Shown here: positions 55,502-63,996 of the stretch, piece by piece
Layout of the letters: every line of letters starts with the position of its first letter
Numbering within the stretch: the first letter of the stretch is position 1
Source: Lacunisphaera sp.
GTDB lineage: Bacteria > Verrucomicrobiota > Verrucomicrobiia > Opitutales > Opitutaceae
Direction: 5' to 3'
DNA: 64,000 bases
NCBI GenBank assembly: GCA_029945445.1
Contig: JAQSCO010000048.1
Span: forward strand, 91,527 to 155,526
Program-made: the position numbers and the translations under genes
Notes under the pieces: model-generated
Databases searched by the model: none
Seen by the model: only the letters and a program-made list of their open reading frames with translations
What the model was told of the DNA's origin: nothing

Positions 55502-56353
55502 ATGACCGTCCCCACCCATCTTTGCCGCCTCACCGCGCTCCCTCTGGTCGTGCTGCTGGTTTGCGCCGGCTGCAGCAGCGACCCCGGTCCCGGCGAACGC
55601 CATGCTGGCTTCGCCGGCGCCCGCAGCAAGCCGCCGCCTCCCCTGGCGGGGCAGGAGAAATTTTTCGACGGACAGATTCTCGCCGAGATCAAGGTCGGCA
55701 CCGACGGCGTGCCCGAGGTTGACTCCAGTGAAGGCGGCGGATCGCGCGGCGGTGGCGAAAATCGCGGTCGGCACGGCGGTGGAGGCAGTGGTGGGTTGAA
55801 TATTGCCGGCAGCGGCGGCGCCGTGGGCGGCAACGTCAGTGGCGGCATTCCTTTCGGCGGTGGTGGTGGCCACGGCCGGCGCGGCGGAAATGGCGAGAAC
55901 GGGGGAGGCGGCCCGGCGGCCGGCCCGCGCCCGGTGATGGGCGGCGGCCTGGGCCGGCCGGTCATGATCCACCTGCGCTTCACCAACCGGGGCCCGGAGG
56001 CGCTGGCCCTGCACATCGACGACTTTGTATCACCGCTGGGCAATTTCGCCGTCCGCCCGGAAAAGCTTGTGCTCGAGCCCGGCCAGTCGCTCGAGACCGA
56101 GCCGATGTCCTCGCAGCTTGCCGGACAATTCAGCGAGGCCGATGCCACGCTCGTGCTGCGGCTCGGTGCCAAGGCCGAGAAAAAGACGTTCACACTGCAC
56201 GCTTTGCCGGGCGACCTCAGCCGCGACGCAGGTCGCGCGACTGACCCTGGGCTCGCAGCAGCGAGCAACAAGGTGCCCGGACCACTGGCCGGCCAGCAGG
56301 CCGGAACGGTGCCACCCCCGGTTCCCGCACAACCCGAGACGCCGGCCAAGTAA
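55502..56353 (+). CDS. Gly-rich lipoprotein of unknown function
   Basis: 283 residues from ATG at 55502, with lipobox VLLVCAGC. A Gly-rich low-complexity stretch (about residues 80-140) is followed by a compact domain (MIHLRFTNRGPEALALHIDD, GNFAVRPEKLVLEPGQSL) that resembles an immunoglobulin-like fold. The Gly tract suggests a flexible linker between anchor and domain. No family recognised. Confidence 0.72.
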   Translation: MTVPTHLCRLTALPLVVLLVCAGCSSDPGPGERHAGFAGARSKPPPPLAGQEKFFDGQILAEIKVGTDGVPEVDSSEGGGSRGGGENRGRHGGGGSGGLNIAGSGGAVGGNVSGGIPFGGGGGHGRRGGNGENGGGGPAAGPRPVMGGGLGRPVMIHLRFTNRGPEALALHIDDFVSPLGNFAVRPEKLVLEPGQSLETEPMSSQLAGQFSEADATLVLRLGAKAEKKTFTLHALPGDLSRDAGRATDPGLAAASNKVPGPLAGQQAGTVPPPVPAQPETPAK

Positions 56354-56360
56354 GCGCACC

Positions 56361-57029
56361 TCAGCCGCGGTATACGCCCATGTCCTGGATCTCGTCCGAC
56401 AGGAAGATCAGGACCCCCTGCCCCTCGCGGCCGAAGGAGCACCGCACCATCGCGCGCGCCACGACCTCGGCCTGGGTCGCGCGGTATTTGCGCAGCCCCG
56501 CCAGCAGCAGCGGCTCGGCCAGCCACATGAGCGCCGCACCGAGGCGTTCGCCAAGCCGGAACTCCCGGCGCGGCCCGAGCAGCAGGCTCGGCCGGAAAAT
56601 CCCGAGGGTCCGGAAACCGAGCACCTCCAGCGCCTCCTCGGTCTCGCCCTTCACCCGGTTGTAGAAAACCCGGGAGCGGGCATTGGCGCCGAGCGATGAA
56701 ACCATGAAGAAGCGCGTGGCCCCGTTGCGCCGCGCCGCCCACGCGAAGGCCAGCACCGCGGCATGGTCCACGGCGCGGTAGGCGGCCTGGGATCCGGCTT
56801 TCTTGCTCGTCGTGCCGAGGCAGCAGAAAGCGTCGTCACACCGCAGGTCCGCGGTCACTTTCTCCAGCGCGGCGAAGTCCGCCGCCACCTGCACCAGCTT
56901 GGGGTGTGCAACGTCCACCGGCCGGCGGCCGAGCGCGATGACGCGGTCATACTCCGGCGCGTCGAGCAGCTGCCGGAGCAGCTGCCCGCCCACCAGTCCG
57001 GTCGCGCCGGCAATCAAGGCTGTTGACAT
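56361..57029 (-). CDS. NAD(P)-binding oxidoreductase-like protein (HTATIP2/YwnB type)
   Basis: 222 residues from ATG at 57029, with another ATG 12 bp upstream. The Rossmann motif GATGLVGG near residue 8, FCCLGTTSKKAGS, and FMVSSLGANARSRVFYNRVKGE match the atypical SDR group that includes HTATIP2 and yeast Fmp52. It probably binds NADP; the substrate is unknown. It converges on the lipoprotein gene. Confidence 0.82.
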   Translation of the reverse strand: MSTALIAGATGLVGGQLLRQLLDAPEYDRVIALGRRPVDVAHPKLVQVAADFAALEKVTADLRCDDAFCCLGTTSKKAGSQAAYRAVDHAAVLAFAWAARRNGATRFFMVSSLGANARSRVFYNRVKGETEEALEVLGFRTLGIFRPSLLLGPRREFRLGERLGAALMWLAEPLLLAGLRKYRATQAEVVARAMVRCSFGREGQGVLIFLSDEIQDMGVYRG

Positions 57030-57165
57030 GCCTGTCGACATTGGCGGCGGCGGGCGCGGTGACAAGCCGCGGCGTTCGCCGTCCGGCCCGGGGCACCTGC
57101 CCCGGCCCAGGTGCGGTTCGTCGCTGCGGGGTTGCGCGCGCGCGGTTTTCCGCTAGATTAACGGC

Positions 57166-57669
57166 ATGAAAGAAGTCGAGCTGAGCGACGAGGCCTACCA
57201 GGCGCTGCTGCAGCTGGCCGCCGCCAAGAACCAAACGCCCGCCGAGGTGCTCGCCTCGATGCTCCAGGACAACCGTCCGCCGCTCGCCGGCGACAACCTG
57301 CTCTTCTTCCTCACACGCGCCGAGTTCACCGCGCAGGCCGATCCGACCGGGCGCTATCTCGCCCTGCTGTCGTGGCTGGCGCGGAACTACGCGTGCGATT
57401 TCGCCGACTTCATCTCCCACCAAGAGAGCGGCCGGCGCTACCTGATGCTCAACCGCGACGAGGTCAACGCCGTGCGCTCGCACAACCATGCCGTGCAGCT
57501 CGCCGGCACGCAGTATTGGGCGGTCATGACGATCGACGACGCCACCAAGCGGCGCTTCGTCTGCCGGCTGCTCGAGTTCATCGGCTGCCACGACGAGACC
57601 GTCGCCCACGCCTGCCGTGCCCTCGGGCTCGCCGGGACGCCGGCCGGCTTCCGGCTGCTGAGCGCGTAA
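57166..57669 (+). CDS. SeqA-like protein (replication-initiation modulator family)
   Basis: 167 residues, close to SeqA (about 181). The N-terminus MKEVELSDEAYQALLQLA with PAEVLASML resembles the SeqA ribbon-helix-helix oligomerisation domain. The central ALLSWLARNYACDFADFISH and the C-terminal QLAGTQYWAVMTIDD followed by ATKRRFVCRL match the SeqA DNA-binding domain pattern (PGTPYWVITNTNTGRK in E. coli). The Asn-Thr-Asn GATC-contact loop is replaced by Ile-Asp-Asp, so hemimethylated-GATC recognition may be lost or altered. SeqA sequesters oriC and hemimethylated DNA in Gammaproteobacteria. No dam or dnaA gene is in the window. Confidence 0.7.
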   Translation: MKEVELSDEAYQALLQLAAAKNQTPAEVLASMLQDNRPPLAGDNLLFFLTRAEFTAQADPTGRYLALLSWLARNYACDFADFISHQESGRRYLMLNRDEVNAVRSHNHAVQLAGTQYWAVMTIDDATKRRFVCRLLEFIGCHDETVAHACRALGLAGTPAGFRLLSA

Positions 57670-57687
57670 GTCATCCCCAGGATGACT
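57669..57687. terminator. Hairpin directly after the SeqA-like gene
   Basis: Perfect 8-bp stem AGTCATCC/GGATGACT with loop CCA, beginning at the last base of the stop codon. No T-tract follows, so termination is uncertain; it may be an mRNA-stabilising hairpin. Confidence 0.45.
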
Positions 57688-57797
57688 GGCGGAGGGCCCA
57701 GCCGGAGCTGAGTCCTCCACCAATGCCCGGCCCGCAGGAACGCCGGCCGGCCAATAATAGATTTGTCCGTCCTCGCGCGGCCGGCTGGAATGCCGCC

Positions 57798-58241
57798 GTG
57801 AGCGAGCCCGAGACCATACCTCCGCCCGAGGCCAAGCGCCGCGACTTCCTGAATTTCTTCCATTCGGTGCGGTATGCCCTCGAGGGCTTCTGGGCGGCGC
57901 TGAAGCACGAGCCGTCGTTCCGCGAGGACCTGCTCTTCGTCCTCATCCTGACGCCGTTCGCGGTCATCCTGCCGGTCAACGCCGTGTCGACCGCAGTGAT
58001 GATCGCGTCGCTCTTCCTTATCGTCATCGCCGAGCTGCTCAACTCCGCCATCGAGTGGACGATCGACGACGTCTCGCTCGCCAAGCGCCCGTTCGCCAAG
58101 CGGGCGAAGGACATGGGCAGCGCCGCGGTCTTCCTCGCCTACATCAACTGCATCACGGTCTGGGGCCTGATCCTGTATTCCAACTGGGGCCGCATCGCCA
58201 CGCTCGAGTTCCTCAAGTGGCCGCCGCCGTTCCTGCCCTGA
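57798..58241 (+). CDS. dgkA: Diacylglycerol kinase (DgkA family)
   Basis: 147 residues from GTG at 57798, the only suitable initiator in frame. FWAALKHEPSFREDLLFVLI, the catalytic-site block IAELLNSAIEWTIDDVSL and KDMGSAAVFLAYINC are the DgkA signature; the motif normally reads NSAIE...KD.GSAAV. Three transmembrane helices follow the usual layout. It phosphorylates diacylglycerol, recycling lipid released during envelope polymer synthesis. Confidence 0.9.
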   Translation: MSEPETIPPPEAKRRDFLNFFHSVRYALEGFWAALKHEPSFREDLLFVLILTPFAVILPVNAVSTAVMIASLFLIVIAELLNSAIEWTIDDVSLAKRPFAKRAKDMGSAAVFLAYINCITVWGLILYSNWGRIATLEFLKWPPPFLP

Positions 58242-58262
58242 GGCTCTGTTGCGTTCGGTTGT

Positions 58263-58309
58263 AGGGCCGGCTTTCGCAAGCGCGACGGCCCGGCGACAAG
58301 GCCGGCCCT
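58263..58309. repeat. GC-rich palindrome between convergent dgkA and lptG/F
   Basis: AGGGCCGGC (58263-58271) pairs perfectly with GCCGGCCCT (58301-58309), enclosing a smaller GC-rich structure. Its position between convergent genes and its shape suggest a REP-like element or bidirectional terminator without a T-run. Confidence 0.6.
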
Positions 58310-58323
58310 CCCCTGTTTCCGCC

Positions 58324-59436
58324 CTACCGCATCCGGCCGAACAGCCAGGCGGCGAGGCCGATCATCGCCAGGTTGGGCATGAGGGCGGCCCACACGGGAT
58401 CGAGGTAGCTCTGGCCGCCGGCCAGGGTGGAGAGATTGTTCAGGATGTAATAGACGAAGAAGAGCCCGATGGACTTCGACACGCCGACTGCCGGGCTCAC
58501 GCGCACGCCCGACACCGCGAACGGGATGGCGATGGCGAGGATGATCAGCGGCCCGAGGGTGTCGGCCAGCAATCCGTAGTAGCGCACCTCGTAGCGCACG
58601 ACCTTCGGGCTGTCCTCGGCGGTGAAGTAGTCGACAATGCGGCCGAGCTCGTTGAACGACAGGTCGGTGGGCTTGCGGTCGAAAAGCAGCATGAGCTGCG
58701 GATCCTCGCTGAAGTGCAGGACGGTCTTGTCCCGGAAGGGCGTGGTGCGCTGCACCTCGCCCGTCTCGGGGTCAAACCAGGTGTCGCGCCCGTCGTGGAA
58801 GGTCCAGCTGCGGCGGATGGCGTCATAACGGCCCTCGCGCGCAGTGATCCGGGTCTTCTCGCGGCGCAGCCGGTCCATCTCCGACACGGTGACACCATAG
58901 GCCGTCGCCGAGAAACGGCTGTAGCGGTTGATGAACCACATGCGGTTCTGCCGCTGGTTGTCGAAGGCCACCGCGGACTTGACGCCCAGGGCGCCGCCCG
59001 GCGCGGCCTTGGCCTCGGCCCGGAATTCAAAGCTGTCGAGCAGCGCGCGCGACGCCTCGACCGATGCCGGCACGACGCGGGCATTGAGCAGGAGCGACAC
59101 GCCGCACAGGACCACGCCCGCCAGCCAGAGCGACCGCGTCGTGGCGAAGATGTTCAGGCCCGCGGCGCGCACGGCCATGAGCTCGTTGTTGCGGTGGAGC
59201 TTGCTCAGCACGAACAGCAGCGACAGCAGCATCGAGAGCGGGAGCACGATGGACAGGTAGCTCGGCATCAGCGTGGCGTAGTAGAGCAGGATGTCGCCCG
59301 CCCCGGCGCCGACCTGGACGAGGTCGCGGAAATTGTCGTAGAGCGCCGACATCATCAACACGCCCATGGTGGCGGCAAGGAGCAGCGCCAGCATTTTCAG
59401 CCATTCGCGGAGAAGGTAGCGATCGAGGAGGTTCAA
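58324..59436 (-). CDS. lptG: LptF/LptG-family lipopolysaccharide export permease
   Basis: 370 residues from TTG at 59436, which yields the characteristic N-terminus NLLDRYLLREWLKMLALLLA. Longer in-frame sequence upstream is antisense to the livJ-like gene and is rejected. There are six transmembrane helices, three at each end, around a periplasmic jellyroll-like domain. Motifs: YLSIVLPLSMLLSLLFVLSK, NNELMAVRAAGLN (coupling helix), PLIILAIAIPFAVSG. It would extract LPS from the inner membrane with LptB, not present here. LptF versus LptG cannot be decided. Confidence 0.87.
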   Translation of the reverse strand: MNLLDRYLLREWLKMLALLLAATMGVLMMSALYDNFRDLVQVGAGAGDILLYYATLMPSYLSIVLPLSMLLSLLFVLSKLHRNNELMAVRAAGLNIFATTRSLWLAGVVLCGVSLLLNARVVPASVEASRALLDSFEFRAEAKAAPGGALGVKSAVAFDNQRQNRMWFINRYSRFSATAYGVTVSEMDRLRREKTRITAREGRYDAIRRSWTFHDGRDTWFDPETGEVQRTTPFRDKTVLHFSEDPQLMLLFDRKPTDLSFNELGRIVDYFTAEDSPKVVRYEVRYYGLLADTLGPLIILAIAIPFAVSGVRVSPAVGVSKSIGLFFVYYILNNLSTLAGGQSYLDPVWAALMPNLAMIGLAAWLFGRMR

Positions 59437-59532
59437 CCGGGGGCCAGTGAAACGGCGGATGGGCGCGGCGCAAAGCCGAATCGGCGTGTTTGGGGTTTGC
59501 CCCGCGGCGCGGGGTGCATTCATTCGACCCCC

Positions 59533-60666
59533 ATGCCGTCCCTCCGTTCCCGCCTGCTCCCCGCGCTCGTGTCCTTCGTTTGCGGTGCCGCCGCCCTGGC
59601 CGCGGACGACCCCATCCGGATCGGCGAATACGGCGCCTTCACCGGCAAGGATGCCGACTTCGGCATCGCCGCGCGCAAGGGCGTCATCCTCGCCTTCGAG
59701 GAGGCCAACGCCACGGGCGGCGTGCTGGGCCGGAAGGTCGAGCTGCTCGTTGAGGACAACCAGTCGAAGCAGGGCGAGTCGGCCACCATCGCCAAGAAGT
59801 TCGTCTCGCGCGACAAGGTCGTGGCCGTGCTCGGCGGCAACCTCTCCAACCACTCGCTCGAGGCCGCCCCGGTGTTCCAGAACGCGAAGATCCCCATGGT
59901 CGCCATCACGTCGACCAACCCGCGCGTGACCGAGATGGGCGACTACATTTTCCGCGTCTGCTTCATCGACCCGTTCCAGGGCGCCGCGCTGGCGAAGTTC
60001 GCGAAAGACACGCTCAAGCTGCAGCGCGTCGCGGTCATCACCTCGGTCAACAACGCCTACAGCGTCGGCCTCTCGAAGGTGTTCCGCGAGAAATTCACCG
60101 CGGCCGGCGGCGTCATCGTCGCCGACCAGAAGCACAACGAGGGCGACAAGGATTTCCGCGCCCAACTCACCGCCATCAAGGCCGCCGGCGCGCAGGCCAT
60201 CCTGCACTCGGGCAACTACACCGAGGGTGCGCTGATCTGCCGGCAGGCCCGCGGCCTCGGCTTCACCGGCCCGCTCTTCGGCGGCGATGCCTGGGAGGGG
60301 CCCGAGCTGGTCGCCATCGGCGGCGCGGCGGTCGAGGGCACCTATTACTCGACCCATGCCTCCGCCGAATCCGCCACGCCGGCCATGCAGGGTTTCGTGA
60401 AACGCTACCGCGCCCGCTGGGACGGCGAAATCCCCAACGCCACCACCACGCTCGGCTACGAGGCCGCCCTCCTGCTCTTCGACGCCCTCAAGCGCGCCGG
60501 CACGACCGAGAGCAAGGCCCTGCGCGACGCCCTCGCCGCCACCAAGGATTTCCCCGGCGTGACCGGCGGCATCACGATCGACGCCCAGCGCAACGCCTCG
60601 AAGCCCGCCATGATCGTCGTGGTGCAGGACGGAAAATTCAAATTCGTCGAGGCGGTCCAACCGTAA
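59533..60666 (+). CDS. LivJ/LivK-like branched-chain amino acid ABC transporter binding protein 1
   Basis: 377 residues from ATG at 59533, with a signal peptide (LLPALVSFVCGAAALAAD). Mature start DDPIRIGEYGAFTGKDADFG, then GGVLGRKVELLVEDNQSKQG, NPRVTEMGDYIFRVCFIDPF and GVTGGITIDAQRNASKPAM are typical of the type I periplasmic-binding fold (Peripla_BP_6). It is the first of three tandem paralogues followed by livH. The ligand is not certain; amides, amino acids or urea are possible for this family. Confidence 0.88.
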   Translation: MPSLRSRLLPALVSFVCGAAALAADDPIRIGEYGAFTGKDADFGIAARKGVILAFEEANATGGVLGRKVELLVEDNQSKQGESATIAKKFVSRDKVVAVLGGNLSNHSLEAAPVFQNAKIPMVAITSTNPRVTEMGDYIFRVCFIDPFQGAALAKFAKDTLKLQRVAVITSVNNAYSVGLSKVFREKFTAAGGVIVADQKHNEGDKDFRAQLTAIKAAGAQAILHSGNYTEGALICRQARGLGFTGPLFGGDAWEGPELVAIGGAAVEGTYYSTHASAESATPAMQGFVKRYRARWDGEIPNATTTLGYEAALLLFDALKRAGTTESKALRDALAATKDFPGVTGGITIDAQRNASKPAMIVVVQDGKFKFVEAVQP

Positions 60667-60685
60667 GCCGTTTTCCCCATCCCCC

Positions 60686-61804
60686 ATGATTAGAAACCTC
60701 CCGTCGGTTGCCTGCTCGCTCGCCCTCGCCGCCACCCTGGCCGCCCAGGACACCATCAAGATCGGCGAATACGCCTCGCTCACCGGCAAGGAGGCCGCCT
60801 ATGGCGACACCTCCCACAAGGGCATCGTGCTCGCCATCGAGGAGCTCAACACCCACGGCGGCGTCCTCCACCAAAAACTTGAGCTGCTCACCGAGGACAA
60901 CCAGTCCAAGCAGGGTGAATCCGCCACCGTGGTGAAGAAGCTCATCTCGCGCGATCATGTCGTCGCCCTCCTCGGCGAGGTCGCTTCCATCCGTTCGCTC
61001 GAGGCCGCGCCCGTCATCCAGAACGCCAAGCTCCCGATGGTTTCCTCCGCGTCGGTCAACAGCAAGGTCACCGAGGCCGGCGATTACATCTTCCGCGTCT
61101 GCTTCGTGGATTCCTTCCAGGGCGTCGTGCTCGCCAAGTTCGTGCAGGAGTCCCTCAAGGTCCGCCGCGTCGCCATCCTCACCTCCGTCAACAGCGCCTA
61201 CAGCGTCGGCATGACCCGGGTCTTCAAGGAGCGCTTCCTCGCCGACGGCGGCACGGTCACGGCCGAGCAGAAATACTCCGAGGGCGACAAGGATTTCCGC
61301 GCGCAGCTCACCGCGATCAAGGCCGCGGGCGCCGACGCTATCTTCGCCTCCGGCTACTACACCGAGGCCGCGCTCATCTGCCGCCAGGCCCGCGCGCTCG
61401 GCCTGACGCTGCCGGTCTTCGGCGGCGACGGCTGGGACGCCCCCGCCCTGCTCGAGATCGGCGGCGCCGCGATGGAGGGCACCTATTTCAGCACGCACTA
61501 CTCGCCCGACAACCCGAGCGCCGAGGTGCAGAACTTCAACCAGCGTTACAAGGCCCGCTGGGGCGAGGTGCCCGACGCGTGGGCCGCCCTCGGCTACGAC
61601 TCCGCCTTCGTGCTGGCCGACGCCATGAAGCGCGCCGGTTCCACCGAGCCCGCGAAGGTCCGCGACGCCCTCGCCGCCACGAAGGATTTCCCCGCCGTCA
61701 CCGGCCACATCACGATGGACGCCCACCGCAATCCCTCGAAGTCCGCCGTCATCCTCACGATCAAGGACGGGAAATACAAATTCGTCAGCTCCGTCGCGCC
61801 GTGA
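60686..61804 (+). CDS. LivJ-like ABC transporter binding protein 2
   Basis: 372 residues with a signal peptide ending TLAAQ. It is closely similar to the flanking paralogues throughout (IKIGEYASLTGKEAAYG, EGDKDFRAQLTAIKAAGADA, VTGHITMDAHRNPSKSAV). The ligand-pocket region differs (LGEVASIRSLEAAP versus GGNLSNHSLEAAP in copy 1), so specificity may have diverged. The stop overlaps the GTG of copy 3 by 4 bp. Confidence 0.88.
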   Translation: MIRNLPSVACSLALAATLAAQDTIKIGEYASLTGKEAAYGDTSHKGIVLAIEELNTHGGVLHQKLELLTEDNQSKQGESATVVKKLISRDHVVALLGEVASIRSLEAAPVIQNAKLPMVSSASVNSKVTEAGDYIFRVCFVDSFQGVVLAKFVQESLKVRRVAILTSVNSAYSVGMTRVFKERFLADGGTVTAEQKYSEGDKDFRAQLTAIKAAGADAIFASGYYTEAALICRQARALGLTLPVFGGDGWDAPALLEIGGAAMEGTYFSTHYSPDNPSAEVQNFNQRYKARWGEVPDAWAALGYDSAFVLADAMKRAGSTEPAKVRDALAATKDFPAVTGHITMDAHRNPSKSAVILTIKDGKYKFVSSVAP

Positions 61805-62928
61805 CCATTCGTCGCCGGTTTCCCCTCCTCTGCCTTTTCCTGTCCGTCGTCGCGCTGCGGCTGGCCGCTGAGGACACCGTCAAGATCGGCATGTTCGCCT
61901 CGCTCACGGGCCGCGAGGCCTCGTTCGGCCAGACCAACCACCGCGGCGCCGCCTTCGCCGTCGAGGAACTCAACGCCGCGGGCGGCGTGCTCGGCCGCAA
62001 GGTCGAGCTGCTCGCCGAGGACACGCGCTCCCTGCAGGGCGAACCCGCCACCGTCGTGAAGAAGCTCATGTCCCGCGACAAGGTCGTCGCGATCGTCAGC
62101 GGCACCGGCTCGTCCGCCGCCCTCGAGGTGGCGCCGCTCTGCCAGGCCGCCGGCGTGCCGCTCGTCGCCGCCACCGCCACCAACCCGCGCGTGACCGAGG
62201 CCGGCGACTACATCTTCCGCGCCTGCTTCATCGACCCGTTCCAAGGCACCGTGCTCGCGCGCTTCGCCGGTCACAGCCTCAAGGCCCGCCGCGTCGCGGT
62301 GCTGGTGGCCAACGGCAACGCCTACAGCGTGGGCCTCGCGAAGTATTTCCGGGAAAAGTTCACCACCGATGGCGGCGAGGTCATCGCCGAGCAAAAATAC
62401 GCCGACGGCGACAAGGACTTCCGCGCCCAGCTAACCGCCATCCGCGCCGCGCGACCCGACGCCATTTTCGCCTCAGGCAACTACACGGAGTCCGCCCTCA
62501 TCTGCAAACAGGCCCGCGAGCTCGGCCTCAGCGGGCCGCTGTTCGGCGGCGACACGTGGGATTCGCCCGCGCTCGTCGAGATCGGCGGCCAGGCCGTCGA
62601 GGGCGCCTACTTCTCCGGCCACTTCTCGCCCGACGCCACCGACCCTGCCGTGCGGTCATTCGTCGAGCGTTTCACGCGCCGCTGGGGCTCCGGCCCCGAC
62701 ACCGGCACCTCCCTCGGCTACGATGCCGTCATGCTGCTGGCCGACGCCATCAAGCGCGCCGGCTCGACCGAGGGCGCGAGGATCCGCGACGCCTTGGCCG
62801 CCACCAAGGACTTCGCCGGCGTCACCGGCCACATCACCATCGACGCCCAGCGCAACGCCTCGAAATCCGCCGTGATTTTCACGGTCCGGGACGGAAAGTT
62901 TCAATTTGTCGAGTCCGTCTCGCCCTGA
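61801..62928 (+). CDS. LivJ-like ABC transporter binding protein 3
   Basis: 375 residues from GTG at 61801, which overlaps the preceding stop as GTGA and provides a signal peptide (LLCLFLSVVALRLAAED). It has the same fold and motifs as copies 1 and 2 (VKIGMFASLTGREASFG, EAGDYIFRACFIDPF, DGDKDFRAQLTAIRAA), with pocket segment SGTGSSAALEVAP. It is translationally coupled to copy 2. LivH follows after 52 bp. Confidence 0.88.
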   Translation: MTIRRRFPLLCLFLSVVALRLAAEDTVKIGMFASLTGREASFGQTNHRGAAFAVEELNAAGGVLGRKVELLAEDTRSLQGEPATVVKKLMSRDKVVAIVSGTGSSAALEVAPLCQAAGVPLVAATATNPRVTEAGDYIFRACFIDPFQGTVLARFAGHSLKARRVAVLVANGNAYSVGLAKYFREKFTTDGGEVIAEQKYADGDKDFRAQLTAIRAARPDAIFASGNYTESALICKQARELGLSGPLFGGDTWDSPALVEIGGQAVEGAYFSGHFSPDATDPAVRSFVERFTRRWGSGPDTGTSLGYDAVMLLADAIKRAGSTEGARIRDALAATKDFAGVTGHITIDAQRNASKSAVIFTVRDGKFQFVESVSP

Positions 62929-62931
62929 CGG

Positions 62932-62962
62932 CAGTTGGGAGTTGAGTGTTGAAAGCTGAAAG
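62932..62962. repeat. Word repeat between livJ copy 3 and livH
   Basis: Three imperfect copies of the word GTTGGGA/GTTGAGTGTTGAAAGCTGAAAG sit between the stop at 62928 and the TTG start at 62981. No inverted partner is visible. Confidence 0.45.
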
Positions 62963-62980
62963 TTTCCACTCGCGGGCGTC

Positions 62981-63874
62981 TTGACGGAATTCCTGCAGCA
63001 ACTTCTGAACGGTATCTCGCTGGGCGCGATTTTCGCGCTGATCGCGCTCGGCTACACGATGGTCTACGGGGTGCTGCGCTTCATCAATTTCGCGCACAGC
63101 GACGTGTTCATGGTCGGCGCCTTCGTCGGCTACTACATCGGCCGGCACGTGCCCGAGCACACCCTCTGGGGTGGCTTTCTGGCGCTGGCCGGCGCCATGG
63201 CGGTCTGCGCCCTGCTGGGCGTGATCATCGAGCGCCTCGCCTACCGCCGCCTGCGTGGCTCGCCCACGCTCAACGTCCTCATCACCGCCATTGGCGTGTC
63301 CCTGCTCCTGGAGAACCTTGGCCAGTTCTTCTTCGGCGCGACGCCCCGGCCCTTCCCGGAACTGTTTCCCGTCACCACCTTCATCGTCGGCGGCGTCTAT
63401 GTCTCCAGCAACCAGCTCGTCGTCATCGGCGTGACGCTCGGGTTGCTGCTCGCGCTCGAGTTCATCGTGCACCGGACGAAGATCGGCACGGCGATGCGCG
63501 CGGTCTCGCTCAACCCGAAGGCCGCTTCGCTCGTCGGCATCAACATCGACGTCGTCATCTCGTTCACCTTCGCGCTCGGCTCGGCGCTCGCGGCGGCCGG
63601 CGGCATCCTCTACGCGCTCAACTACCCGTCGATTGATCCGCTCATGGGGGTGTTGCCGGGCCTGAAGGCCTTCGTCGCCGCGGTGCTGGGCGGCATCGGC
63701 AACATTCCCGGCGCCGCGCTGGGCGGCCTGCTGCTCGGCATCGTGGAAACCTTCGTCAACGGCAGCGCGGACTGGTCGAGCTACAAGGATGCCATCGCGT
63801 TCGCCGCGCTCATCATCATCCTGCTGTTCCGGCCCGCCGGCCTGCTCGGCCGGTTCACCACGGAGAAAGTCTGA
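62981..63874 (+). CDS. livH: LivH-like branched-chain amino acid ABC transporter permease
   Basis: 297 residues from TTG at 62981; the next in-frame Met is too far in. There are eight or so transmembrane helices, with the family hallmarks GISLGAIFALIALGYTMVYG, RFINFAHSDVFMVGAF, AMRAVSLNPKAASLVGI (EAA-like loop) and AVLGGIGNIPGA. It forms the membrane channel with LivM, expected just beyond the right edge along with LivG and LivF. Confidence 0.9.
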   Translation: MTEFLQQLLNGISLGAIFALIALGYTMVYGVLRFINFAHSDVFMVGAFVGYYIGRHVPEHTLWGGFLALAGAMAVCALLGVIIERLAYRRLRGSPTLNVLITAIGVSLLLENLGQFFFGATPRPFPELFPVTTFIVGGVYVSSNQLVVIGVTLGLLLALEFIVHRTKIGTAMRAVSLNPKAASLVGINIDVVISFTFALGSALAAAGGILYALNYPSIDPLMGVLPGLKAFVAAVLGGIGNIPGAALGGLLLGIVETFVNGSADWSSYKDAIAFAALIIILLFRPAGLLGRFTTEKV

Positions 63875-63883
63875 ACGATTTAT

Positions 63884-63996
63884 GGCCGCAAAAAGGCGCA
63901 AAGAATCATTTCTGCCGGCTGACCCTTGCGTCGCGCCTATAGGCGCGCGGGGGATTTGCTCCGCCGCCCATCAACCTTTTTGCGACTTTTTGCGGC
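63884..63996. repeat. Inverted word repeat downstream of livH
   Basis: Left arm 63884-63903 (GGCCGCAAAAAGGCGCAAAG) and right arm 63975-63996 are imperfect inverted copies around about 71 bp. The same word (GCCGCAAAAAGGCGC) occurs at 24803-24877, 39 kb away. A smaller palindrome (GCGCCTATAGGCGC) lies in the loop. Confidence 0.7.

Noticed and set aside
57670-57797. Longer DgkA reading from an upstream start at 57372
   Set aside because: The upstream part is out-of-frame sequence of the SeqA-like gene; the DgkA family N-terminus fits the GTG at 57798.
58249-59532. A long in-frame extension upstream of the first livJ-like gene
   Set aside because: It is antisense to lptG/F, and the livJ-like protein has its own signal peptide starting at 59533.
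59437-60789. N-terminal extension of the LptF/G frame over the livJ-like gene
   Set aside because: The extension is antisense to a well-supported gene; the family N-terminus begins at the TTG at 59436.
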